64,000 bases of DNA from Phlyctochytrium arcticum (lineage: Eukaryota; Chytridiomycota; Chytridiomycetes; Chytridiales; Chytridiaceae), in contig JAHLKI010000001.1 of assembly GCA_025602905.1 (NCBI GenBank), positions 2,604,001-2,668,000 of the forward strand. Reading direction: 5' to 3'. A program made the translations under genes and the position numbers. Below, piece after piece: positions 35,001 through 44,969 of the stretch (within the stretch, counting starts at the first letter, position 1; each line of letters begins with the position of its first letter). The notes below the pieces were generated by a model. That model ran no database searches and was not told where the DNA came from. It saw only the letters and a list, made by a program, of their open reading frames with translations.

Positions 35001-35135
35001 AGGCGAATTGGAGCCAGTGTGGGGCGACTGGAGCAACAGGAGATGCAAAAACGGAAAAAGTCAATCAAGAAAGCCAAGCGAAAATCAATGACGGGCCAAC
35101 TGAAGGATAAAGATAAGGACTGCCTAGTGATGTGA
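32013..35135 (+). CDS. Protein kinase with N-terminal calponin-homology domain and C-terminal CaaX box (SepH/Cdc7-like)
   Basis: Seventeen exons: 32013-32132, 32198-32307, 32362-32428, 32483-32587, 32644-33054, 33112-33158, 33216-33235, 33296-33363, 33420-33514, 33567-33711, 33768-33867, 33932-33960, 34014-34054, 34114-34208, 34264-34298, 34355-34456, 34512-35135. 737 aa, every junction in frame. Residues about 41-150 are a CH domain (LHTSLRNGVLLCELINKL, MENITRFLDACKTLGL, LFQTVDLYENKDM). Residues about 266-530 are a complete STE-group kinase: GKGQFG, GIKRI, HCDLKCANIL, DFG, AGTPYWMAPE and SDIWSLGCTVIEM. This is closest to SepH/Cdc7 kinases of the septation initiation network; HCD in place of HRD fits that group as I recall it. 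The Ser-rich tail ends in a polybasic stretch (KRKKSIKKAKRKS) and CLVM, a CaaX box predicted to be prenylated. I infer a membrane- and cytoskeleton-targeted septation kinase. Confidence 0.92.
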
Positions 35136-35393
35136 AGATGATAGGATCAGGGATGCGCGCACAGGAAACAACCTAAAAATACACTGTATTTATTACGAGC
35201 CCAAAAATGACATTGCATCCCCGGAATCAATGTGAATGGGTCCAAGGCATTGTAAAGACCAAAACCCTCGAAGTCGTCATGACAAAGTCGTACACGTACA
35301 CCTGGCAGTCACATATCTTCAGATATCTTCAATATTACTGTACTTAATAATCACCAACACTTTTTTTCAGTCTATGTGCAAAGAGGAGTGTCA

Positions 35394-36246
35394 TCAATCA
35401 TCATCCTCATCCGAGTCTACTTGGTATTTGTCAGGAAATCCGAATATTGTCTTTCGCTGCGCAGCAACGTCGTCCGGTGATGAAATGACCTCTGTTATCA
35501 ATAAATAAGACATGAGCACGTCAGTTAACATTTATGTGGGGGGTAACGTACTTGTCTGTATCAGCCACTCTTCTATAGCGCTTGTTGGTACATTCTCTGA
35601 ATCCCCAACACCTTCAAAGCCAACCAATCTATAGCAAGGATATCGGATCAGCGCTTGCCTTTTAACTTGGACTTGGTGGTGTAAATCACATACCTATCCA
35701 CGGAAGATCCATCAATGAATGGAATGAGACACGGCAAGACTTTAATCTTTAGCCGCTCCACGAGGAATGGGACGTTTTCGACATCAACTCGGATGAAGCG
35801 AGTAAACGGGTGTTTTCGCGACAGCGTCTAAAGCCAATTCTGTGTAAATGACAGATCCGATGAACAACAGGTTGCAGACAGGTGCGTACATTAACGTGCT
35901 CGTCCATGAGCTGACACCGGCGGAAATTCTTGTGGGCAAAATGTGCTACGACCTTTGGGGTTGTCGTTGTGATATCAAGCACTTCCTTCTCCTTTGATAT
36001 AGTGTCATATGTCCCAAAAGCATTCTCTCGCAGATTCTTCAGCTTTTCCGCTCTGCACGAGAACAATGGGATATCGTTCAGTCCGTGGATCTTGCTTTCT
36101 CAAAGATCTCGCCAGAAGGCCACTCACTCACGCTTCAACTCCCCCAAACGGACCTCGCGGTGCGCAGCTACAAAATGATCATCGTCCGCTTCCAGTTCCG
36201 CAAACAGCTTGTCGTCGTCGGAATCAGAGTCGTGTATTGTGTTCAT
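35394..36246 (-). CDS. PLP1: Phosducin-like protein / TXNDC9 homologue
   Basis: Exons 36246-36128, 36052-35896, 35827-35694, 35628-35552, 35491-35394; 194 aa, in frame. Acidic N-terminus (DSDSDDDKLFAELEADDD), then VRLGELKREAEKLK, then a thioredoxin-like fold without the CxxC redox pair (KVVAHFAHKNFRRCQLMDEH, TRFIRVDVENVPFLVERL, VLPCLIPFIDG, GFEGVG). The C-terminus is FPDKYQVDSDEDDD. Plp1/TXNDC9 proteins bind the chaperonin CCT and modulate actin and tubulin folding. The start is the first in-frame ATG; an upstream short first exon cannot be excluded because the frame is open without ATG further 5'. Divergent from HEM3, 205 bp away. Confidence 0.88.
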
Positions 36247-36451
36247 CTTATCTCGATAAAGTTGTTTTTGAATCTCCAAACTTTGGCCCCTCCTGCAAAC
36301 GCCAGCCCGACGCGATGCGACCGTGGGTTGGCTTCGTTGCCACCCCAACAAGGCCGGTCATTGCTTGATCAGCAAGAACCCGACCCGAACCCAGCCGACA
36401 TCCATCCACAGCAAAGCAGCGGCAGAATAAACAGCAACACATTTCTTGCCA
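36247..36451. promoter_or_regulatory. Shared divergent promoter region of PLP1 and HEM3
   Basis: Only 205 bp separate the two start codons. Both core promoters and 5' UTRs must be packed here unless one gene has an upstream start. Confidence 0.5.
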
Positions 36452-37498
36452 ATGAGCTCGGCAGAGAGTACGATCATGGCGAGCGAAAGCAGTGCGTCCA
36501 AGAGGCGCTTTGTCATCGGCACACGGCAGTCTCAGCTGGCGATGGTGCAGGCAACAGAGGTGCTCAAGTGCCTCCAAGAGGCCCATCCCGAATACGAATT
36601 TTCCATACATGGAATGACAACGAAAGGAGACCAGGTGTTGGACGTTGCCTTGTCTAAAATTGGCTCAAAATCCCTATTCACAAAGGAGCTGGAGGTTGCA
36701 TTGGCCGATGGAACTGTGGATCTCGTCGTCCACTCACTCAAGGATTTGCAAACGGTTTTACCCGAAGGAATGGTTATTGGAGCGATTATGAAGCGGGAAG
36801 ATCCACGGGATGCTGTAGTCTTCTCCCCACAGTGGCGGATGGCTGGCCTCAACTCTATAGCAGCGCTTCCAAAGGGCAGTGTTATCGGGTCTAGCTCCGT
36901 TAGGCGGATTGCGCAGCTGAGACGCCGCTTTCCCCACCTGGTTTTCCAAGATGTACGAGGAAACTTAAATACCCGTCTCACCAAACTGGATGCACGAGAC
37001 TCACCGTTCAGCGCATTGCTGCTGGCATACGCAGGATTACACCGCTTGGGTTGGGATGATCGTATATCGCAGGTTTTGGGTGCCGATAAGATCCTCCACG
37101 CAGTTGGTCAAGGCGCCTTGGGGATAGAATGCCGAAAGGATGACTCTGCGACAATGGATATTCTCCGTCCGTTGGATCACTGGGAAACGCGTTTGCGTTG
37201 TACAGCAGAACGGTCTTTCATGCGATATCTTGAAGGTGGTTGCAGTGTTCCGCTCGGCGTCTGGACCACGTATGATGCAGGAGCCAAAACTTTGACCCTG
37301 ACGGGATCCGTAACGAGCTTGGATGGCGAAACGGAAATCCGAGAGCAGATGACAAAGAGTATTGAGGGAGAATCCAGATCGGCCGACCTCGACGTTGCAG
37401 AGCGTTTAGGCGAAGAGCTTGGTGCTTTTGTTGCAGAGAGAGGTGCTAAGGCAATTCTGGAGGAAATCAAAAGCAATCGACAGACTTTAGATTCGTAG
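36452..37498 (+). CDS. HEM3: Hydroxymethylbilane synthase (porphobilinogen deaminase)
   Basis: Intronless, 348 aa from ATG 36452 (MSSAESTIMASE). Polymerises four porphobilinogen molecules into hydroxymethylbilane in cytosolic heme synthesis. Diagnostic features: IGTRQSQLAMVQ near the N-terminus, VHSLKDLQT with the catalytic Asp (about D98), SSSVRRIAQLRR, QDVRGNLNTRLTKLD, and LEGGCSVPLG holding the cysteine (about C264) that carries the dipyrromethane cofactor. Length is normal for fungal enzymes. Lack of introns is notable here because nearly every neighbour is intron-rich. No mitochondrial presequence, as expected. Confidence 0.96.
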   Translation: MSSAESTIMASESSASKRRFVIGTRQSQLAMVQATEVLKCLQEAHPEYEFSIHGMTTKGDQVLDVALSKIGSKSLFTKELEVALADGTVDLVVHSLKDLQTVLPEGMVIGAIMKREDPRDAVVFSPQWRMAGLNSIAALPKGSVIGSSSVRRIAQLRRRFPHLVFQDVRGNLNTRLTKLDARDSPFSALLLAYAGLHRLGWDDRISQVLGADKILHAVGQGALGIECRKDDSATMDILRPLDHWETRLRCTAERSFMRYLEGGCSVPLGVWTTYDAGAKTLTLTGSVTSLDGETEIREQMTKSIEGESRSADLDVAERLGEELGAFVAERGAKAILEEIKSNRQTLDS

Positions 37499-37921
37499 CT
37501 TCTCTTGCTCGGTTGTGCAATGTAAACATAGTGGAGGCGATTTCTCTATAGGTCAACTTCTACAGCCTCATTCCCCTGTAATTCTGATTCAATGTATTTG
37601 TTATTTAAAAAGTGTTGATGCAGATATGGCAAAAGTGGAGTGTTTGTACAAATGTTGTATCAGGTAGTGCGTCCACCCGCAGGGCGTGTTGGGTCTAGTG
37701 ACAATAAATTAAGATATCAAGCAGTGCGTCAACCAGGATTGAGATGATGTTCTTGACTCAAAGATTGTTCGGACGGCATCATGAGCAGGCGTGTACGCTA
37801 GAGTGTTCGAAGACAGCAAAGACATAAGTCATCTTGCTTGTTGACTTCGTGAACCTACGCTCTTAGATTAATTGCCCAGTATGTTGGAAAGCGTGGCGGG
37901 TATAGTCGAGATGGGGTCCCT
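37499..37921. other. Convergent intergenic region
   Basis: The 3' flanks of HEM3 (+) and the AIM19-like gene (-). No further gene seen. Confidence 0.5.
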
Positions 37922-38513
37922 TCAGGCAAAATATGTTTCCCACATTTCGGCACCATAGAGGCCAGTTGTCCCTACAACGGTCAAGAGCAGCCCAATTGGC
38001 CCAATCCGTCGAGAAGCTAGCGTTGAGCGTGTAAATAAGGAAGCGTAAACAAGGCCCCACGCTGGAGGAAGAAATCAGTATGTGGCAACTCTACGGATTT
38101 GGGAAACCTTGTACCTGTTGTGGTAGATGCGCCGTTGTCAGGATCGCGGGCCAAAACATAACTATATATCATCTCAATGTCAGTCATAAACAATTTGCGC
38201 TGCTCCCCGTTCTTTGTCCGCACCTTGCTCCTGCAAACACCGCCCCAAATCCGATTAATGGGAAGTATCCGGGCCATCCCCTAGCTCGACGTAATGATGG
38301 TATGGCGGAAGCAAAGCCTGCCAGTAAGATATTGCGGTCAGGTTGAATTGAAATAGTCCTCGAGTTAAGAATTTACATACATAATGTGGAAACAAGCGCT
38401 GCAGGATATGGTGTTGATCCGGGCCTGTCGATGAACTGGCCAACACTCGGCAGACCGTACTTCACCAAGGTGGCCGATAGCTTGTCTGTAGGACTTTGAG
38501 CACTGTCCGTCAT
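37922..38513 (-). CDS. AIM19-like small mitochondrial membrane protein
   Basis: Exons 38513-38381, 38317-38224, 38161-38115, 38061-37922; 137 aa, in frame. The sequence has short hydrophobic segments around LIGFGAVFAGASYVL and IGLLLTVVGTTGLYG. The motif YVLARDPDNGASTTTAWGLVYASL resembles the DPDNG...AWS core of fungal Aim19 (altered inheritance of mitochondria) proteins. Biochemical role is unknown; yeast Aim19 is mitochondrial. The family match is from memory of motif and size, so moderate confidence. Head-to-head with RRP43 across 237 bp. Confidence 0.75.
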
Positions 38514-38750
38514 TTTGCAGATCAAATCGAGCTCTGAGCCAGGCTCTGAGCTGAGTTTCTGGTCGTCGTCCTCGTCGTCGGAGCTCGGAGGGCGCCTGTC
38601 AATGAAATCAAAATTAGTGAAATGAGTTTGTCATGTGACCCCGATCTGGGTTGTGAGTTTCGCTCAACGATTTTTCCAAACCTTTGTACTGAACAATTTA
38701 TCGACGCTCTCTTAGTCATAATACCCACCATTCATTGATAACACCACAAG
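38514..38750. promoter_or_regulatory. Shared divergent promoter region of AIM19-like gene and RRP43
   Basis: 237 bp between start codons of opposite orientation; must carry both core promoters. Confidence 0.45.
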
Positions 38751-39909
38751 ATGGATAGTATGGAGGTGGAAAAGTCTCCAGCAACAAACGGGGCCTCCGG
38801 ATTCTCCCTAGATCCTGAAACTTTCAAGAAAATCCACCCACACGAATATCAGAGGAGGTTTTTATCACAAGGAATAAGGGCTGATGGAAGAACATTGAAG
38901 AAGTTTCGAAACGCCAAAATCAATACGGGTGAGCTAGGGACTGGCTGTCTTGATCATCAGAACTCACTAATCAGTTTGTTGTAGGGGCGGTCCCCACAGC
39001 ACATGGATCGGCCATGGTCCGATTGGGGGAAACAACGGTCATTTGTGGTATCAAGGCCGAAATTTCTGAACCACAGGCCAACAAGCCAAGAGATGGCTAT
39101 TTGGGTGAGCTTCAATTTGATATGACTTTGGTAGTCGTTTGACTAATGCGACGCTAGTGCCAAATCTGGATTTACCACCATTGTGTTCTCCCCAGTTCAA
39201 ACCAGGCCCTCCTGGCGAATTGGCACAAACGATCAGTGAATACTTGGACCAAACTATCAAAAGGTTGGTCATATTAGTCACCCATTCCAAGCGCAAAACT
39301 AACGAGTGGTGAATCAGCTCCCATTTGATTGATCTAAGTCAACTCTGCATCGAGAGCGGAAAGGCAGTATGGGTGCTCTATGCAGATATTGTTTGCCTTA
39401 ATTACGAGGGGAATGCGATGGATGCAGCGTTCCTTGCACTGATCGCGGCACTTCAAGATGGTATAGCCTTTGGAAAGCTTCCGTGGAGTATTGTTGACTT
39501 ACCATTGAGATAGTAAAACTACCAATTGCAACATTTCATGAAACTGATGACGCAGTTCGGATAAGTGAAGAGCGGTCTATACGATTGAAACTAAACAGTC
39601 TCCCACTGGCAATCACCTTCGGAATCTCCGATGGGTATGGAGAGATAAAGTCAATTGTATCTCCTGTCTTGCAATGCTAATCCCCAAGTTTATAGAAACT
39701 TGGTCCTAGCTGACCCGGATGCAGAAGAGGAAGCACATCTCTCCTCAACGTTTACCGTAGTGATGGGGGCCGACACCTCAACTTTCCATAGCATTTTCAA
39801 ACCCGGAGGCTCACCAATAAATCAGGCGATGATTTCGGAGTGCTTAAAAGATGCTAAAACACGCGTAAGGGAACTTAGCACGCTTCTGAAATCTCAAACC
39901 GTCTCTTGA
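38751..39909 (+). CDS. RRP43: Exosome complex subunit Rrp43 (EXOSC8-like)
   Basis: Exons 38751-38928, 38985-39104, 39158-39263, 39318-39460, 39514-39634, 39696-39909; 293 aa, in frame. A member of the RNase PH-like ring of the eukaryotic exosome, which threads RNA to Rrp44/Rrp6 for 3'-5' processing. Key blocks: IHPHEYQRRFLSQGIRADGR, HGSAMVRLGETTVICGIK, LCIESGKAVWVLYADI and NYEGNAMDAAFLALIAAL. The catalytic phosphate-binding residues of bacterial RNase PH are not conserved, as usual for this inactive ring subunit. Length is near that of other fungal Rrp43 proteins. Confidence 0.93.
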
Positions 39910-40125
39910 TGACTTTATGCACGAGAGACAAACAACATGCATATCGGATTTCATGTAAATATTTATTTATCGTCGTGTCATTCTCCCGTTACCGCATACT
40001 TTCGCGTCCGAAATGCTTGTCGCCGGGAGCTAAGCTGGAAGCTAAGAGTGTGAGACAAAAGATGTATTTCGTTATGACAAGTATAGTGTAATGATTCTCA
40101 AAATTGGGAGTGAAAGGTTAGCTCT

Positions 40126-43100
40126 CTATGCAGCCTGAGATTGGCGGTCGAGTTGGGTTTGTCCACGCTCAGGATCAAGCAGGCGGTGAACTCTCACGTC
40201 AGGACTACCAAGTCCGGGAACATTTCTGGCAAAAAAACGGTTAGCTTAGCTCTGGATACCAGCATATAGCATTTGTACGCACCCCATTGTTTGCGGAGTA
40301 ATAAAGATGTATTGACAAGGACGGTCCTTCTGGCGCGCGTTCTCAATCATAGTTTCCATGCTGACCTTCCGGTTGACTGCATCCTACAAGAAGAGTTAAA
40401 ATGTGCATCACACAAGAAAAGTAAAACTGGAATGGTACCATGAAAACGTCAAACTCGTCGAGAGCACGGAATGGACTTCCCATACTTTCCCAGAGAGAGA
40501 GCAACAAACAGACAGTGGCGTAACTTTTCTCGCCTCCCGACAATGATCTTGGGTCCTTCTCTGCATCTTTGGCAGGAGGAGCTTGGCTGGCATCGTCCCG
40601 AGCAGAGTTGTTTTCTTTAACCACCTAAAATATCTTGGTAAGGACTTGTTGGCTTATCACGGGCGCATTGTCACAATACCCGAAGGTTCAAGAGCCTGTC
40701 CGTATGGTTAAGTTCGAGCCGGCCACGGTAACCACGCTTCCGCATAAATTCCGAGAAAAGCAGTTTCGCTCTACTAGAAATATAGTGGAGAAAATTCGAG
40801 TACTCTACATAACGCTGCTTGAGGGTGTCCTTGACTTCGGTAGTGACTTTATCAAGGATTCCAATTTCCTTCTCGGCCTTTTTGAAAGCTGCTTTCTTGG
40901 TAACATATTCGTGATAAACATCCTCTCGACTGCCGTGTCTAATTCATAGGGCACCTGGTTAGGCAAATTAATGGCAGGCAGCTCTCCTTAATGCAAACCT
41001 AGATTCCATCTCCCGCAGTCTAGCCTGGTTTTGTTGAATCATTCTTTCTATATCTCGCGTGCGTCGACCGTTGGTAGAGACTCGCTCGCAATACTCTTCA
41101 CAGCGTTTAGTGTCCGCTTCTAGGCGCTCTTGCGCGACTTGCAATTCAGTCGTAAACTCCATCAGTCGCTCTTGATGTTGCGGTAGTCGTTCCCGACGAT
41201 AAGCCAGCTCCTGATCTTTGTCTATACGCCTGTTCAACGCCTGCTGGTGCCTAGTCTGCTCTCACTCGATTAGCGATACACCAACCATCATCAACTTAAC
41301 AGGCTTTACCGTCAGTTCTTCGTGGAGCCGCAGCGCTTTTTTACGCTGATCTTCCAACCCTGATAGCTTCTGCCTAATAGGATCTTCCATAGCCTTGACT
41401 TCAAGCCGCTGTTCATTCAGTGCCTCGAATTGTCGCTGAATCAACTCGATCTGTTCTTCTTCTTTCTATTGTTCCAAAGAAGGTGAGTATTGGGTCACGA
41501 TCCCATTTCGGAGCTCATACTTGGCAGGCGTCTTGTAAAGCTGCTATATTTCCTTCTTCCTCGTCCTATACCGGCTATCAAAAAATGAAATGACATATTC
41601 GTGCGGGAAGTCACGTACCGCGAGCTCATCATGCATTTGTCTGATTTGTCTGCTCTTCTCGGTAAGCTCATTGTGCGTTGCGCCTGTCTCGGCCTGGTTT
41701 GCCTTTTAATCACCTGACATTCAAACAATTCACATGGGACCTTACCCGTATGCGTTGACGATCTTGCTGAACCCTCATGATATTCTCCTTTGCAGCCTCC
41801 ACGGCGGGTGCAAACGAAGATTTTTCCCTTTGTATTTGTTGCATCCTGCCCTCCTCCTCACGAACCACGCTGCTAATATCAGCAACCAGACGTGGCTGTC
41901 CGCGATAAGGCTGCATCGATGATGTTGAATAACCGCCACCGCGATGACCCATCTGAAAGCAGTCTTGCGTGTAAACAGCGAGGACATTGCGCGGAAATTG
42001 TCCTGCAGTCAGTCTGTTTCCTTCGTCTCGAGTCATCACCAAGACAATTTGCTCGGAACGATGATGGAGGATCAGCATCTTCTTCACAATATCATTGTCA
42101 CACTGTAACAAACTTATCAGTAAACATTCTGCACAAATAGTACGCTTAACGTTACCTCCAAACATCGGAGCACTGTGGTAAGGTCTTCTGAAGGCTGCGA
42201 ATCTTCATAGCGAATCGGCTCATGGGAGTACTTAAGAATACTGCTCGAACTACGGGAAATTAGTCTTTACGCAAAGCTGCATTAAAGTCAGTCGCCGGTA
42301 CCATCTGCATTGATCCAAAATGCCTTTTAAGGTCATTAGGTCCTGATGATTATCCACCGCAAAGGAATTCAAGGTTCCACCGAGTAGTGTTTCGATGACA
42401 GACGCATACTCCTGACGCAGGAGCTTGACATGGACACCTGCAGTCACTTCAGTATATGTCCAAGATTTTGGTATAAGAGTACAAATCATACCTAATGGCC
42501 CCATCGGCTTTTGACCACGCCACTTCCCTTGTCGCTGATAATCGTTTATCATCTCCACGACCCGGGGTATAGACGGACCCCCAAAGGCTGTCAGTTTGTT
42601 GCCCTGCTGCCTGCTCAAATTTGTTATGCGCTCACGGCATGACTGGATATCGCCATCGAATTGTCGAAGTTGATTTCGTGCCTCGCGATATTTCATCTCA
42701 GCCTCTCTGTGCGCCTCTCCAATGCGTTCGCCTTCAATTTGGAGCTGATTCAAAAGAGTGTAAATTTCAAAAATTGCTACCGGGTCACGTTTCATTACCT
42801 CATGCAATCGGGTTTCCAACTCGGCCTTCCGGGCTTCCAGATTTTGAATGGCCTCCAGCTGTCGTTCACGGGTAAGACTATTCATAAACTAAATAACAGA
42901 TTCTTGTAGAAGATAGAGAGGGAGTTCAGCATGAGTACCGGCCGTCTTTAGCAAGTTTCATCATCTCTTCTTGGATGCGTCGCTGAAAATTGTCACGCGC
43001 CCGGCGATGCTTATCCATCGTACTTCGCATATCTTGCTCCTCGGATTCGAATTCTCTAATTTGTTTTCGAAACTGTAACATCTCCTCGCTGAGTCTTTTC

Positions 43101-44765
43101 TTCTCGTCGTGTAGAGGCTGATTGGCATGCTCATGCTCCTTGAGCTCTTGATCAAGAGCGGCAAACTCTGCGATCATATCTGCGAGCTCGGCCTACGGCA
43201 AGGTCAAAATTGCGAGTAGACAGAAGACCAGCCAACCATTGTACCTCTCTCGCCATAATATTCGCTTGCACATTTTCAACCTTTTGTTGAGCCTTTGCTA
43301 CAGCCTGCTTCCGAACTTCCACTTCCTATATATCAGATGAATAAGGTATTTGCAACGAAAGTCTTGACAGATTCCGACCTGCTCTTGTTCCTCGATTTGG
43401 GCCCAAGCGGCCTGTTTCTTAAGATCCTCAATCTCCTTCTCGAGATGCTGCGCTTGGTCCAATGTCTGGGATAGTGGTGAGTGACCACGTCCAGAATTCA
43501 CGGGGTATTATTTACCTTCAAGGTATTCTCCAAGCGACTGACATTGCGCCGCATGTCGGGTAACACCTTTGAGCCTATTAACATTTCTAAATAGGCGGAT
43601 TTTTCTCTAGAAGGCCCACCTGACGCTTGACACCCAAAACCTTGTGCATGAGAGCCACACTATTGCTTATGCTTGAATAATCCGCAGAGAGTTGAGTAAG
43701 TTGCGACCCGTTCAAAAAGAACTGCAGTTAACACTATTAGTTTGCGAACGGATGTTATGGTTGTAGAGACATTACCTTATATTTGTCAGAAGGAGTGCTA
43801 TTAGCCAGAAAGCTTCGTGCAGAGTCCTGGGTCAAAATTGTCATGGGGTTGCTGGGTTGAATTTGCATATGATCGCAAATGGCAGTAAGCTCATCCCTTT
43901 TGTTGCTAATAACAGTACCTATGATGCAGAGTATTTAGATGCAACACATCACGAGTGATTAAGATGGTCGTCGTACCATCTTTGGCCATGATCTTGTAAC
44001 TGCTAGTTCCTTCCCGTCGAATTATTCTTTCGACAACTACAGCATCTCCGTACACCTGTGGCTTATATGCATCGTCTCCTTCATTACGAATTGTGATCTT
44101 GACTCTAGCACCTCTATATTTACGAGTTTGGCATCGCAAATCTCACTGCAAAGTGGCTAGAACTTACGGGGTTCCCTCCTTCAAAAACTGCTTAATACTA
44201 CTGGCACGATTCGTAAATGTAGCGCGCCCTCCCAAACACACAGCTAGTGCCGTAAGAATCGCACTCTTGCCACCTGTCATTGAAATGAGTCTAGTTGGTG
44301 AATTTATGAAAAAAGACATCTAAACCTACTTCCGTTGTGTCCGACAATAAAGTTGATGTTTGGACCCAAATTCACACTGAGATATGTGTGACACATAAAG
44401 TTTACCATCTCCACTTGCGCAATGCTACCGATCGCATCGTGCTTCTGTACGAGGTGTTAAATGTGATGTCCGAACGACATTGAAAGCTAAGTAAACAAAC
44501 GAATATTACCGTAGCAACGTGTCTAATAGATTGCTAGCAAGAGGTAAGTATCAATCTAGATTATATATTATGCATCACATACCTCTTCGTGCTCTGCATG
44601 ATCGTACTCTTCGTCTTCTTCAGCATCTGAGACGTCCGTCCGCCGTCGCTTTGCTTTCTTTCCAGGTGTCGAAGAAGGAGCCCGTTTTTTGGAAGCCGGT
44701 GACTCTTTCATTGAGTCGGGAAAGCCGACTTCCTCTTCCGGCGAAGTATTGGAGGCCGATACCAT
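40126..44765 (-). CDS. SMC6: Structural maintenance of chromosomes protein 6
   Basis: Many-exon gene; not every junction was resolved. Smc6 is an ATPase of the Smc5/6 complex, acting in recombination repair and replication-fork stability. From ATG 44765: an acidic/basic tail with a KKAKRRR nuclear signal, a 24-nt exon (44533-44510), then the head ([20 protein letters not shown]). Walker [15 protein letters not shown] is split by an intron at about 44330-44276. Long coiled-coil segments lie at about 43500-42640 and 41700-40970. The hinge is near 42530-42270 ([20 protein letters not shown]). The C-terminal head has the signature [15 protein letters not shown] and Walker [14 protein letters not shown], ending at TAG 40126. 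An in-frame ATG at 44873 is an alternative start. Divergent from the importin gene. Confidence 0.92.
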
Positions 44766-44969
44766 ACTGCTTTCACAGCCTTGTGCCAGTCTGTAGTGTT
44801 TTGTGGGGAGGAATGTCGGAGCTGAGTTTCTGGGTTTCCGACAGGATCGGATATTGGGGGCTGGCACATCCATAATGAACCGCAAATGGTTTAATTGTTT
44901 TGCACGTTTTCAAATGCCGCTTCGTCCAAAAACTTGACGAGAATTCTTCCAACCTAATTACAGGCAAAG
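44766..44969. promoter_or_regulatory. Shared divergent promoter region of SMC6 and KAP123
   Basis: 204 bp between the two predicted start codons. Confidence 0.45.

Noticed and set aside
40635..40949. Plus-strand 104-codon ORF within SMC6
   Set aside because: The minus strand here encodes the conserved Smc6 coiled-coil/head junction ([20 protein letters not shown]), so the plus ORF is a shadow.
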